Part shown: positions 1 to 8,494 of the stretch, in pieces
How positions within the stretch are numbered: the stretch's first letter is position 1
Layout: each line of letters starts with the position of its first letter
DNA from: Rhodobacteraceae bacterium KLH11
GTDB taxonomy: Bacteria > Pseudomonadota > Alphaproteobacteria > Rhodobacterales > Rhodobacteraceae
Length of the DNA stretch: 64,000 nucleotides
NCBI GenBank assembly: GCA_000158135.1
Contig: DS999532.1
Coordinates: forward strand, 358,263 to 422,262
Reading direction: 5' to 3'
Position numbers and translations under genes: made by a program
Notes under the pieces: generated by a model
Seen by the model: only the letters and a program-made list of their open reading frames with translations
The model's database searches: none
What the model was told of the DNA's origin: nothing

Positions 1-367
1 TGACGGCCGAGAGAATTCCCGCAGGGATGCCGATCATCAGCGCAAAGAGGATTGACATCACAGCCAGCTGAATGGTCACAGGCAGTTTCTCAGCCATCAA
101 CTCGGTCACGGGCTGGTTCGACCGTAGTGAAATTCCCAGATCGCCCTGTAGCGCATTGCCGACCCAGGCAAGGTATTGCACCGGAATTGGGTCGTTCAGG
201 CGATATTTCTCGCGCAGGAATTCCAGCACCTCTGGGTCACGCTCTTCCCCGGCAAGCACAAGCAGCGGGTCGCCCGGCAGCAGTTTCTGCAGGGCAAAAA
301 CGAAGATCGAGATCAGGATGATGGTTGGCACCGCGATCAGAACGCGTCGCACCAGAAACGGGATCAT
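1..367 (-). CDS. Peptide-type ABC transporter permease (DppB-like), partial at left edge
   Basis: N-terminal 122 residues of an inner-membrane permease of the dipeptide/oligopeptide/nickel family; the rest lies beyond the window. It opens with the family's MIPFLVRR start and one membrane segment (about residues 8-30), followed by LLPGDP and a periplasmic stretch containing GDLGISLRS, all typical of DppB/OppB. It is the fourth gene of a minus-strand operon: two ATPases, a binding protein, then this permease. A strong hairpin (391-420) separates it from the binding-protein gene, which fits the usual need for less permease than binding protein. A DppC partner is expected just outside the window. 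The family call is secure; the substrate is unknown. Confidence 0.88.
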   Translation of the reverse strand, partial: MIPFLVRRVLIAVPTIILISIFVFALQKLLPGDPLLVLAGEERDPEVLEFLREKYRLNDPIPVQYLAWVGNALQGDLGISLRSNQPVTELMAEKLPVTIQLAVMSILFALMIGIPAGILSAV

Positions 368-385
368 AAGCAAACCTCTTGCGCG

Positions 386-426
386 AAAAAGGCCCCGCGC
401 GACGTGATGGCGCGCGGGGCTTTTTT
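386..426 (-). terminator. Intercistronic hairpin with flanking A and T tracts between binding protein and permease
   Basis: GCCCCGCGC and GCGCGGGGC arms (391-420) are flanked by AAAAA on the left and TTTTTT on the right, so the element can act as an intrinsic terminator on either strand. On the operon strand it follows the binding-protein stop codon by only a few bases and precedes the permease gene. It probably works as a partial terminator or 3'-end stabiliser that raises binding protein over permease. Confidence 0.7.
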
Positions 427-428
427 GG

Positions 429-1949
429 TCACTCTTCCCAGGTGACGTTTTCCAGACGGATCATGCCATCTGGGTAGGCGACAAAACCCTTCAGGTTGTC
501 GTTGTAAGCCCAGATCCATGTGACGTGATACAGGAACAGGCGTGGCAACTCGTCCAGCATCATCACCATGGCGTCGTCATACAGCGCTTTGCGATCATCC
601 GAACTGGGCAGAACCCGTGCCTTGTTCATCATCTCATCCATATCCGGATGAGAGAAGTGGCTGTCATTGATGCCACCACCCGTCGTGACGAACTGGTGGT
701 TGTTGCCATCGGGGTCAACACGTCCTGACCAACCGATCTGGCTGGCGGTGTAGTCACCTGCAGACTGATCAGCCAGCAAGGTCGCAAATTCCTTTGAGGT
801 CAGCTGGATATTGATCCCGGCCTGCGCCGCCATCGCCTGAACCACCTGCATCACGGCCAGAGGCTCGGTCGAGTTCGGAACCTGTACCTCAAGATCGATC
901 CCGTCCGGGTAACCCGCCTCGGTCAGCAAAGCCTTGGCTTTTTCCAGATCCTGACCTTCGACCGGCAGGCTGGTGTTGTACCAGGGCGAATTTGGCGGGA
1001 AGGACTGATTGCCGGGCGCATAGGCCCCTTCGAACACCACCTGGTTCAGCGCGTTGCGATCGATGGCATAGCTGAGGGCCTGACGCAGACGCTTGTCATT
1101 GCCCCAGGGATTATCCCCTTTCTCACCATTGTTGATGTTGAAGGTGATGCCCTGATAGCCAAAGGAAACCGCACTATCGACCACCAGCCCGTCATCGCCT
1201 TCGGCCTGCGCAATGTCGGTCGCGGCCAGACGCTCCAGCATGTCGATGTCACCGGATTGCAGGTTTGCCAGACGCACTGTCGTATCGGGAATTGGCAGGA
1301 AGGTGACGCTGTCGAAATGGATCGCATCCGCGTTCCAGTAATCTTCGAATTTGGTCAGAACGATCTTGTCCTGTGCGACGCGTTCTTCAAACTTGAAGGC
1401 CCCGGAACAGACCGGGTTCAGCCCGAAATCGGCCCCGGCGGCAGCGGCGGCTGTGGGTGACACCATCATCCCGGCCCGGTCTGCGAGCTGCGCGATCAGT
1501 GTCGCATCCGGCCCGGCCAGATTCAGCACGATCTCATATTCGCCGGTCACCTCGGTCGAGGTAATCGATTTCAGTTCGGACTTGCGGCGGGATTCGTCCA
1601 GCGTCTGCGACCGTTCGATATTGGCGGCAACGGCCTCGGCGTTGAAGGGGGTGCCGTCATGGAACACCACCCCTTCGCGCAGTTGCATGGTGATCTGGGT
1701 GCCGTCAGCGGAGGTTTCCCACGCGGTGGCCAGTTGGGGAATAATCTCAAGCTCAGGGGTGATATCGACCAGCTTGTCACACATCGAGGCATAAACAATC
1801 CGGCCGACAAAGGTGCGGGATTGATCCGGGTCCAGCACGTCCGCATCTGATTGCAGCGCAATGCGCAGGTCCTTGGCAAAGCCCGGCGTTGCGGTTAGCG
1901 CAGTCGCGCCCAGTAACGCTGAAAGCATGGCTGTCTTTACGTATCTCAT
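429..1949 (-). CDS. ABC transporter substrate-binding protein, family 5 (DppA/OppA-like)
   Basis: 506-residue periplasmic solute-binding protein for a peptide-type ABC importer. Residues 1-25 form a signal peptide (positive start, hydrophobic core rich in Leu/Ala/Thr, cleavage near PGFA-KD). Family-5 landmarks follow: LDPDQS, PQLATAWE, a VVFHDGTPF segment near residue 95, and RLRQALSYAIDR near residue 290. Length is normal for the family. It starts 3 bp after the stop of the upstream ATPase gene, so it is in one operon with both ATPases and the partial permease. Family-5 proteins bind peptides, opines, nickel chelates or sugars; nothing here fixes the ligand. Confidence 0.9.
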   Translation of the reverse strand: MRYVKTAMLSALLGATALTATPGFAKDLRIALQSDADVLDPDQSRTFVGRIVYASMCDKLVDITPELEIIPQLATAWETSADGTQITMQLREGVVFHDGTPFNAEAVAANIERSQTLDESRRKSELKSITSTEVTGEYEIVLNLAGPDATLIAQLADRAGMMVSPTAAAAAGADFGLNPVCSGAFKFEERVAQDKIVLTKFEDYWNADAIHFDSVTFLPIPDTTVRLANLQSGDIDMLERLAATDIAQAEGDDGLVVDSAVSFGYQGITFNINNGEKGDNPWGNDKRLRQALSYAIDRNALNQVVFEGAYAPGNQSFPPNSPWYNTSLPVEGQDLEKAKALLTEAGYPDGIDLEVQVPNSTEPLAVMQVVQAMAAQAGINIQLTSKEFATLLADQSAGDYTASQIGWSGRVDPDGNNHQFVTTGGGINDSHFSHPDMDEMMNKARVLPSSDDRKALYDDAMVMMLDELPRLFLYHVTWIWAYNDNLKGFVAYPDGMIRLENVTWEE

Positions 1950-1952
1950 TGT

Positions 1953-3050
1953 CTAATCCTCTGCTGTTGGTGAGTTATTATTGTGAATGACGGTGCCGCC
2001 AGTGGTCGCGGCGCGGTAAAGCGCGAATCGCGCTTCGGCGGTTTCGGATTTCCGGGTCGGTGCCGGGACAGGTGCTCCGGCGATCTCCTCCCAGAAGTGA
2101 CAGGCTGTCTGATGCGCCTCTCCGGTCAGCGCCGGACTTTCGGTCTGACAGAGGGGACGCGCATAAGGGCAGCGTGTGTGAAAACGGCAGCCCGATGGCG
2201 GGTCTGACGGGTTCGGCAACTCTCCCAGCAGTTCAGGCGCCTTTTCCCGATCTGTCCCATCCATCATCGGAATGGCTGCCATCAGAGCCTGCGTATAAGG
2301 GTGGCGTGGGCGCGACAGGACGTCCTCGGCATCGCCCACCTCGACGAAACGGCCCAGATACATGACGGCGACCCGGTCGCTCATATGCCGGATAACGCCC
2401 AGATCATGGGCGATCACCACCAGTGTCAGGCCCAGATCGCGCCGCAGATCGGCGAGCAGATTGATCACCTGCGCCTGTACCGAGACATCCAGAGCCGATA
2501 CAGGTTCATCCCCGATAATCAGCCGCGGTTCTGCTGCAAGGGCGCGGGCAATTCCGATCCGCTGACGTTGCCCGCCGCTGAATTCATGCGGATAGTGATC
2601 TGCGTGCTCGGCGCGCAGCCCGACCTTGCGCAACAGCGCGGCCACACGCGTGCGCCGCTCTTGCGGGGTGAGGTCCGGGGCGTGGACCTCCAGCGGTTCT
2701 CCGACAAGGCGCCCGACACTCATCCGTGGATTAAGCGAAGAAAACGGGTCCTGAAAGACGAACTGCATGTCTCCACGCAGTGATTTCAGGTCATTTCCCT
2801 GCGCATGGCTCACATCGGTGCCATCAAATTTCACGCTGCCTTCGGTTGGCTCAAGCAATCGCATCAACACCCGCGCGAGGGTTGACTTGCCGCAGCCGGA
2901 TTCCCCGACAATTGCAAAGGTTTCGCCCTGCCGGATCTGTACCGAGACCCCGTCAACCGCCTGCACCGGGCGTTTGTTCGACAACCACCCGCCGTTTGCG
3001 CCGAAATGCTTTACCACATTGACCGCTTCGAGGATGACGTCGCCACTCAT
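1953..3050 (-). CDS. Peptide-type ABC transporter ATP-binding protein (DppF/OppF-like)
   Basis: 365-residue ATPase. Walker [10 protein letters not shown] is at about residues 49-57, the signature FSGGQRQ at about 157-163 and Walker B LIIGDEP at about 177-183, followed by the oligopeptide/dipeptide C-terminal extension with the [10 protein letters not shown] cysteine motif. I chose the ATG at 3050, giving a 4-bp ATGA overlap with the upstream ATPase. A longer reading to 3143 would add 31 residues that lie over the upstream gene and match nothing in the family. It pairs with the DppD-like gene to power the importer. Confidence 0.9.
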   Translation of the reverse strand: MSGDVILEAVNVVKHFGANGGWLSNKRPVQAVDGVSVQIRQGETFAIVGESGCGKSTLARVLMRLLEPTEGSVKFDGTDVSHAQGNDLKSLRGDMQFVFQDPFSSLNPRMSVGRLVGEPLEVHAPDLTPQERRTRVAALLRKVGLRAEHADHYPHEFSGGQRQRIGIARALAAEPRLIIGDEPVSALDVSVQAQVINLLADLRRDLGLTLVVIAHDLGVIRHMSDRVAVMYLGRFVEVGDAEDVLSRPRHPYTQALMAAIPMMDGTDREKAPELLGELPNPSDPPSGCRFHTRCPYARPLCQTESPALTGEAHQTACHFWEEIAGAPVPAPTRKSETAEARFALYRAATTGGTVIHNNNSPTAED

Positions 3051-4156
3051 GCGCTTACCCTGATATGCGTTTCCAACGGGACGAAATGGCATGCAACCGC
3101 GTGCCCTTCGCCATGGTCGGTCAGGGCAGGACGGCGTTTGCATGCCTCAGCGGCAAAAGCGCACCGGGTCCGAAACCGGCACCCTTCCGGCATGTTGGAG
3201 ATGGTGGGAACTGTGCCGGGAACGATCGCCAGCGGCTCTCCGGGGCGATCGAAACGCGGCATCGCGCTCATCAATCCGATGGTATAGGGGTGCTGAGGAT
3301 TGTCGAAAACATCGCGCACAGGCCCCTGTTCAACCACCTGTCCGGCATACATGACCGCAACGGTATCAGCTATTTCGGCAACGACACCCAGATCATGCGT
3401 GATCATCAGGGTTCCCATCCCCGTTTCATCACGCAAATCCCGGATCAGATCGAGGATCTGTGCCTGAATGGTAACATCCAGCGCGGTTGTCGGTTCATCT
3501 GCGATCAACACATCGGGATTATTGGCCAGTGCCATGGCAATCATGACCCTTTGGCGCATACCACCGGACAATTGGTGCGGATATTGCCTTAACCTCTGAT
3601 CAGGGTTGGGGATTCCGACACGCCCAAGCATCTCTTTCGCGCGCGCCATTGCCTCGTTTCGCGTTGCATCGCTATGGCGCTGCACCACTTCAGCGATCTG
3701 ATCCCCGATGCGAAAGGCGGGGTTGAGTGAGGTCATGGGTTCCTGAAAGATCATCGCGACCTTGTTGCCGCGCATATTCGCTGGCAGCCACTCTTTCGAC
3801 AAATCCCACTCGCTGGACAAAAGCGACAATTTTCCAGCGGAAATTCGCGATATCTTTGGGGGAAGCAACCCCATTGCTGCCATGGATGTGACGCTTTTCC
3901 CGCAACCGGATTCGCCCACGACACACAGGACTTCCCCTTGCCGGACCCGCAGGCTGACCCCCTGAACCACGTCATTTTTCTGACCCTTGAACCTTAGTGT
4001 CAGGTTCGAAAGTTCAAGCAGGGTCTGAGGGGGCTCAGCATTCTTAAGTGTATCGGTGTGTGGTGTATTCAAAATCGATAACCTCGATTCGATATCGTTG
4101 AACCAATTATAAAATGGTTCGTAAAAATTGCTAGGAATATTGTGCGAAACCGTCAA
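3047..4156 (-). CDS. Peptide-type ABC transporter ATP-binding protein (DppD/OppD-like)
   Basis: First gene of the peptide-type ABC operon, 369 residues from the ATG. Walker A GESGCGKS is near residue 79, the signature LSGGMRQR near 195, Walker [13 protein letters not shown] near 215, and the C-terminal [10 protein letters not shown] motif is present. The 45 residues before [11 protein letters not shown] are longer than usual and unlike the family, so translation may start later, for instance at the TTG about 28 codons in. A 213-bp gap separates it from the LacI gene upstream on the same strand. Confidence 0.87.
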   Translation of the reverse strand: MTVSHNIPSNFYEPFYNWFNDIESRLSILNTPHTDTLKNAEPPQTLLELSNLTLRFKGQKNDVVQGVSLRVRQGEVLCVVGESGCGKSVTSMAAMGLLPPKISRISAGKLSLLSSEWDLSKEWLPANMRGNKVAMIFQEPMTSLNPAFRIGDQIAEVVQRHSDATRNEAMARAKEMLGRVGIPNPDQRLRQYPHQLSGGMRQRVMIAMALANNPDVLIADEPTTALDVTIQAQILDLIRDLRDETGMGTLMITHDLGVVAEIADTVAVMYAGQVVEQGPVRDVFDNPQHPYTIGLMSAMPRFDRPGEPLAIVPGTVPTISNMPEGCRFRTRCAFAAEACKRRPALTDHGEGHAVACHFVPLETHIRVSA

Positions 4157-4246
4157 ATCTGCTCTGATTGCGCATGCTTTGACGCCGCTATGTAGCTGGG
4201 AATGTGTCGATATTTGTCAGTGCATCGGGTGTGGGAACCAATTTGA

Positions 4247-4286
4247 AAACCAACCCTTGAGGCGACCGAGGCAGCGGGTTTGGTTT
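4247..4286 (-). terminator. Possible terminator after the LacI-family gene
   Basis: Imperfect inverted repeat in the gap between lacI-like and dppD-like genes: AAACCAACCC (4247-4256) pairs with GGGTTTGGTTT (4276-4286) with one bulged base and a 19-nt loop. On the minus strand it ends in TTTT. The large loop and bulge make it a weak candidate. Confidence 0.35.
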
Positions 4287-4369
4287 GGCCGGCCCGTCCC
4301 TGCAGGTTCTGTACCGCGCCGATGCGATTACGCGCGGGTTTTGGGTGAGGTTTCGAGGCCGCTCTAACC

Positions 4370-5392
4370 TTACCGTGTTGTCTGCCGGACAACTATTTCA
4401 GTTGGAAGGTACTGTTGTCGGGGCTGGGCATGTGCGCCTTTGTTCAGGGCGCTGCGTATCAGTTCGATCGCGTTGTAGCCAATCTGGTACCGCGGTGTTG
4501 CAACCGATGTTAAGGGTGGGTTCAGGTGGGCGCTCATTTCCAGATCGTTGAAGCCACAGATGCCCAGTTGCTGGGGCACTGGTATGTTGCGTCGTTGTGC
4601 CTCGAACAATGCGCCAGCGGCCAGGTCGTCGTTGTTGCAAAACACCGCATCCGTATCGGGTGCCCGTGCCAGCAGGTCCGATAGCAGCTGCCCGCCTAAC
4701 CCTGTAGACGAGGATTGCGGCGTGGTCAGAATGCGCGTTGGATCAAGCAGCCCGTGGCGCTCGGCCGTGTGGCGGAAACCGGCTACGCGCGCCTGCGATC
4801 GGGGATCCATGCGCGCCGCGATCAGGCCAGGTTTGCGGTATCCGCAGGCGATCAGATGCTCGATCGCGTCCACTGTGGCGTCAAAATGAGAGAACCCGAT
4901 CTGGTGGCCAATCGGATCCGGGCCGATATCCATGATCTGCACAATCGGACATTCGGCCTCGGACAGTTCCGAGCGGGCCTGCTGCGTCTGATCAATGCCC
5001 GAAACAATCAGGCCAGACAGTTTTTGCCGCAGAAAGGTGCGGATCAGGACCTCTTCCTTGCTGGGGCTGTATCTGGAATTGCCGATTTGCAGGGACAGGT
5101 TGCTGTCTTCCAGCGCGTCATAGATGCCGCGTATCACGTCAGCAAACACCGCGTTGGTCAGTGAGGGGACGATCAGGCCCACCACATTTGTGCGTCCCGA
5201 AGCCAGGGTCGAAGCCGCCTGATCAGGCACATAGCCCAGTCGGGCAATCGCAGCTTCGATTCGCTCCCGCGCCTTGGGAGAAACCTTTTCGGGTTCGCGG
5301 ATACAGCGCGAGACGGTGATTGCGCTGACATTCGCTTCGCGCCCGACGTCAACAAGCGTAACGCGTTTATTTTCAGACGTTTTCCTTACCAT
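4370..5392 (-). CDS. LacI-family transcriptional regulator of the sugar-acid module
   Basis: 340-residue repressor-type regulator. Residues 11-60 form the LacI helix-turn-helix and hinge (VTLVDVGREANVSAITVSR, then VSPKARERIEAAIARLGY and a SGRTNVVG hinge end). Residues 65-335 are a periplasmic-binding-protein-like sensor domain of the GntR/gluconate type (IVPSLTNAVF, GFNDLEMSAHL). It is transcribed divergently from the TRAP/dehydratase/kinase operon. The 123-bp spacer holds a perfect 18-bp palindrome with a central CpG, the expected operator form for this family. Likely role: repression relieved by the imported sugar acid or its keto-deoxy product; the effector is not known. Confidence 0.88.
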   Translation of the reverse strand: MVRKTSENKRVTLVDVGREANVSAITVSRCIREPEKVSPKARERIEAAIARLGYVPDQAASTLASGRTNVVGLIVPSLTNAVFADVIRGIYDALEDSNLSLQIGNSRYSPSKEEVLIRTFLRQKLSGLIVSGIDQTQQARSELSEAECPIVQIMDIGPDPIGHQIGFSHFDATVDAIEHLIACGYRKPGLIAARMDPRSQARVAGFRHTAERHGLLDPTRILTTPQSSSTGLGGQLLSDLLARAPDTDAVFCNNDDLAAGALFEAQRRNIPVPQQLGICGFNDLEMSAHLNPPLTSVATPRYQIGYNAIELIRSALNKGAHAQPRQQYLPTEIVVRQTTR

Positions 5393-5435
5393 ACCTGTTC
5401 CATATCAAATTCCGTTTCGGGAAAAAAGATTGACG

Positions 5436-5453
5436 AATGATTGCGCAATCATT
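5436..5453. promoter_or_regulatory. LacI-family operator, perfect 18-bp palindrome
   Basis: AATGATTGCGCAATCATT is exactly self-complementary with a central GC/CG core, as in LacI-family operators. It lies 63 bp before the TRAP binding-protein ATG and 44 bp upstream of the divergent lacI-like start, so it could control both directions. Confidence 0.75.
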
Positions 5454-5515
5454 ATGAGCACCCCATGCGTCGGACGTGAAGTGAACCCGTGTCGGCGCAA
5501 AATGGGAGGATAATC

Positions 5516-6538
5516 ATGCGCATTGCAAACACGCTTGGCCGCACGGTGGCGGCTCTGGGAATGATCTTGGGGTCGGCGGTGGCCGCACAGGATTACGCGT
5601 TAAAATTCCAGTCATCCGATCCGGCCGGAAACGCCAATTTCATCCTGCAGCAGGAATGGCTGCAAATGGTCGCCGACAAATCTGGCGGGCGGGTATCAAT
5701 CGAACTGTTGCCGGTCGGCTCGATCGTGGCCCATACGGAAACGCAGGATGCGGTTGCCGCAGGCATTCTGGATGGCCACATCACCGACACGTCTTACTTT
5801 TCGGGCAAGGAGCCGGCCTTTGGCCTGATCGCCAATCCCGTTGGTGCGTGGTCTGCGCCTGATCAGATGTTTGATTTCATGAACGAAGGCGGTGGCAAAG
5901 AGTTGATGAATGAATTGCTGGAGCCCTACGGCCTGCATTTCATCGGTGCCACCACGCCGGGGCTTGAGGCGTTCTTGTCCAAGAAACCTCTGGACGGGGT
6001 GGATGATCTGAAGGGTCTGAAACTGCGCGCGCCTGAAGGTATGGTGCAGAAGGTTTTCGCAGCCGCAGGGGCCGCGCCGGTCAACCTGCCGGGGTCCGAG
6101 GTTTTCACGTCGCTGGATAAAGGTGTGATCGACGCCGCAGACTACACCGTGTTCTCGACCAACCATGCGCAGGGCATGCATGATGTTGCGACGCATCCGG
6201 TTTATCCGGGGTTCCACTCGATGCCGCTGGTCGAAATCTCAATCAACAAGGGGATTTGGGATTCGATGCCCGACGACCTGAAGGCGGTGCTTGAAGAGAC
6301 AGTGATCGAGTTTGCCGAAATGCAGACCTCGACCCTGGCTGAACGTGATCTGCAGGCGGTGGAAGAGGCAAAAGCCACGGGCAACGTCACCATTCACAAC
6401 TGGCCGGATGAAGAGCGCGCCAAGTTCCGTTCCATCGCTGTGACTGAATGGGAAAAAGCCGCCGATGCCTCACCTGCGTCGCAAAAGGTGTATGACGTTC
6501 TGGTCGGCTATCTGTCCGAACAAGGTCTGCTGAACTGA
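5516..6538 (+). CDS. TRAP transporter substrate-binding protein (DctP family), sugar-acid module
   Basis: 340-residue periplasmic binding protein. Signal peptide of about 24 residues ends at SAVAA-QDY. Family features include KGLKLRAPEG with the conserved carboxylate-binding Arg, and IDAADYTVFSTNH. The ATG at 5516 follows GGGAGGA by 5 bases; a GTG at 5489 has no such site and would spoil the signal peptide. It is the first gene of an operon encoding the TRAP membrane subunits, a dehydratase and a sugar kinase. TRAP proteins bind organic acids, so with the dehydratase/kinase context a sugar acid (aldonate or uronate) is the best guess. Confidence 0.9.
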   Translation: MRIANTLGRTVAALGMILGSAVAAQDYALKFQSSDPAGNANFILQQEWLQMVADKSGGRVSIELLPVGSIVAHTETQDAVAAGILDGHITDTSYFSGKEPAFGLIANPVGAWSAPDQMFDFMNEGGGKELMNELLEPYGLHFIGATTPGLEAFLSKKPLDGVDDLKGLKLRAPEGMVQKVFAAAGAAPVNLPGSEVFTSLDKGVIDAADYTVFSTNHAQGMHDVATHPVYPGFHSMPLVEISINKGIWDSMPDDLKAVLEETVIEFAEMQTSTLAERDLQAVEEAKATGNVTIHNWPDEERAKFRSIAVTEWEKAADASPASQKVYDVLVGYLSEQGLLN

Positions 6539-6544
6539 ACCTTC

Positions 6545-6577
6545 GGGCTTTGCCATCACCAGATGGTGGCAAAGCCC
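6545..6577 (+). promoter_or_regulatory. Intercistronic stem-loop between dctP and dctQ
   Basis: GGGCTTTGCCA (from 6545) pairs perfectly with TGGCAAAGCCC (to 6577), an 11-bp stem, just after the binding-protein stop and before the DctQ ribosome site. There is no T tract, so an mRNA 3'-end stabiliser fits better than a terminator. It would let the binding protein be made in excess over the membrane subunits. Confidence 0.6.
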
Positions 6578-6596
6578 GGGCCTGTCGGAGGTTTCC

Positions 6597-7151
6597 ATGG
6601 CACATGACGATCGCGCCGCGGCGCCAGATATTCCCACCGGGGCGATCCCGGAAGCGGGGGCGCTGGGAAGAGCGATCGATCGTCTCGGGTTGATCTTCGC
6701 GTTTGGTATCGTTGCTTCAGCCGGAATGCTGCTGATCGAGATCGTCATGCGGTACGGGCTGAACGCGCCCACATTCTGGGCACATGAAACCGTCATTTTT
6801 GTCAATGCCACCGCCTTTGTTTTTGGGGGCCTGTATGCCGTGGCCCGTAATGCGCATATCCGCGTTGTGCTGATCTATGACCGATTGAGTGACCGGGTGC
6901 GGCAACGGGTTGATATGCTGATTTCGATGGTCTGTCTTGTGGCAACGGTGTTCTTTGGCTGGGCGTCCTGGCTGAGCCTGACGCGGGCCGTCTGGACGCC
7001 GACGGGCGAGATTCGGCTGGAGGGCAGCGGCAGCGCCTGGAACCCGCCGACGCCCGGGTTGCTCAAGGTTTTTCTGTTTGTTGTTCTATGCGTGATGGCG
7101 GTGCAATTCGCGGTACTGGCGTGGAACTACGCGTGCAAGGGGTCGCGATAA
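6597..7151 (+). CDS. TRAP transporter small membrane subunit (DctQ family)
   Basis: 184-residue inner-membrane protein with four predicted hydrophobic helices (roughly residues 28-52, 60-82, 103-125, 147-170). It shows the DctQ pattern: MLLIEIVMRYGLN in the first helix, WAHE before the second, and a basic loop NAHIRVVLIYDRLSDRVR between helices 2 and 3. The start follows CGGAGG. It ends 3 bp before the large subunit gene, with which it forms the TRAP membrane complex. Confidence 0.88.
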   Translation: MAHDDRAAAPDIPTGAIPEAGALGRAIDRLGLIFAFGIVASAGMLLIEIVMRYGLNAPTFWAHETVIFVNATAFVFGGLYAVARNAHIRVVLIYDRLSDRVRQRVDMLISMVCLVATVFFGWASWLSLTRAVWTPTGEIRLEGSGSAWNPPTPGLLKVFLFVVLCVMAVQFAVLAWNYACKGSR

Positions 7152-7154
7152 ACT

Positions 7155-8480
7155 ATGGACTTGCTTGCATTGCTGCCTGATGTGAAGGCAATGGGGATTG
7201 AATGGGCCACCTTCGCGATGTTTGTCGCATTGTTGGGGCTGTTGCTGACCGGAATGCCGCTGGCCTTTGTCACGCTACTGGTCGCGTTGATCTTTGCGTT
7301 GCTGTGGTTCGGTCCGATGGCGGTACCGCTTATCACTTCGCGCATCTTCAGCTTTGTGAACAGCTTCGTCTTTGTCTCGGTGCCGATGTTTGTTTTGATG
7401 GCAGCCATATTGGACAAGTCGGGCATCGCGAAAGACCTGTTTGACGCCATGCGCGTGGTTGGCGGGCGATTGCGGGGCGGCGTGGCGATCCAGACATTGC
7501 TGGTGGCGGTGGTCCTGGCGGCGATGTCCGGCATCATCGGGGGCGAGGTGGTGCTGCTGGGCCTGCTGGCCCTGCCACAGATGCTGCGACTTGGCTATGA
7601 TCGCCGTCTTGCCATCGGGGTCTGCTGCGCCGGTGGGGCGCTGGGAACCATGGTGCCCCCGTCGATCGTACTGATCATCTATGGGCTGACCGCAAATGTC
7701 TCGATAGGTGATCTGTTTACCGCATCGTTCCTGCCGGGTCTGATGCTGGCCAGCTTTTATGTTGTCTATGTTCTGGTGCGGGCATATCTGAACCCCTCTG
7801 TCGCTCCGGTTCCCGAGGCGGGCGAGATTCCCATGGCTGAGAAACTGCGCTTGCTGAAAGGGTTGATCCTGCCTCTGCTGGTGGTGGTTTTTGTGTTGGG
7901 TTCGATCTATGGCGGCATCGCGTCAGTCACCGAGGCCTCGGCGGTAGGTGTTGGCGGGGTGCTCCTGTCGACTGTCGTGCGGGGTGAGTTTTCGGTGGCG
8001 ATGCTGCGCGAGGCGGCTTTGCGCACATTGTCGACGGTGGGCATGATTGTCTGGATCGGGATTGGTGCTTCGGCGCTGGTGGGGGTGTTCAACCTGATGG
8101 GCGGGATACGTTTTGTGTCGGGCCTGATCTCGGGTATCTCGGATGACCCGACCACGATTGTCCTGTTCATGATGCTGATCCTCTTTGTACTGGGTATGTT
8201 TCTGGATTGGGTCGGGATTGCACTGCTGACCATGCCGATCTTTGTGCCGATCATCCGTGAACTTGGCCTTGATCCGGTCTGGTTCGGGGTGGTCTTTGCC
8301 ATGAACATGCAGGTCAGCTTTCTGTCGCCGCCGTTTGGGCCTGCGGCCTTCTATCTGAAATCCGTCACGCCAGACGATATCACTCTGGCCGAGATTTTCC
8401 GCTCGCTGTTACCATTCATCGCGTTGCAGGTACTGGCCCTCGCGGTGCTGATCATTTTTCCGGGTATCACCGGACGCTAG
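7155..8480 (+). CDS. TRAP transporter large permease subunit (DctM family)
   Basis: 441-residue polytopic membrane protein, about 12 hydrophobic segments. It carries DctM landmarks: GMPLAFVTL near residue 32, the [15 protein letters not shown] segment near 158-172, a [10 protein letters not shown] stretch near 255 and a C-terminal [13 protein letters not shown]. It uses a sodium gradient to move the ligand delivered by the DctP protein. Normal length, downstream of dctQ in the same operon and 14 bp before the dehydratase gene. Confidence 0.9.
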   Translation: MDLLALLPDVKAMGIEWATFAMFVALLGLLLTGMPLAFVTLLVALIFALLWFGPMAVPLITSRIFSFVNSFVFVSVPMFVLMAAILDKSGIAKDLFDAMRVVGGRLRGGVAIQTLLVAVVLAAMSGIIGGEVVLLGLLALPQMLRLGYDRRLAIGVCCAGGALGTMVPPSIVLIIYGLTANVSIGDLFTASFLPGLMLASFYVVYVLVRAYLNPSVAPVPEAGEIPMAEKLRLLKGLILPLLVVVFVLGSIYGGIASVTEASAVGVGGVLLSTVVRGEFSVAMLREAALRTLSTVGMIVWIGIGASALVGVFNLMGGIRFVSGLISGISDDPTTIVLFMMLILFVLGMFLDWVGIALLTMPIFVPIIRELGLDPVWFGVVFAMNMQVSFLSPPFGPAAFYLKSVTPDDITLAEIFRSLLPFIALQVLALAVLIIFPGITGR

Positions 8481-8494
8481 CAAAGGATGCAAAG

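Noticed and set aside
3051-3143. A 31-residue N-terminal extension of the DppF-like ATPase
   Set aside because: It lies over the end of the preceding ATPase gene; the ATGA-coupled start at 3050 gives the family-normal N-terminus.
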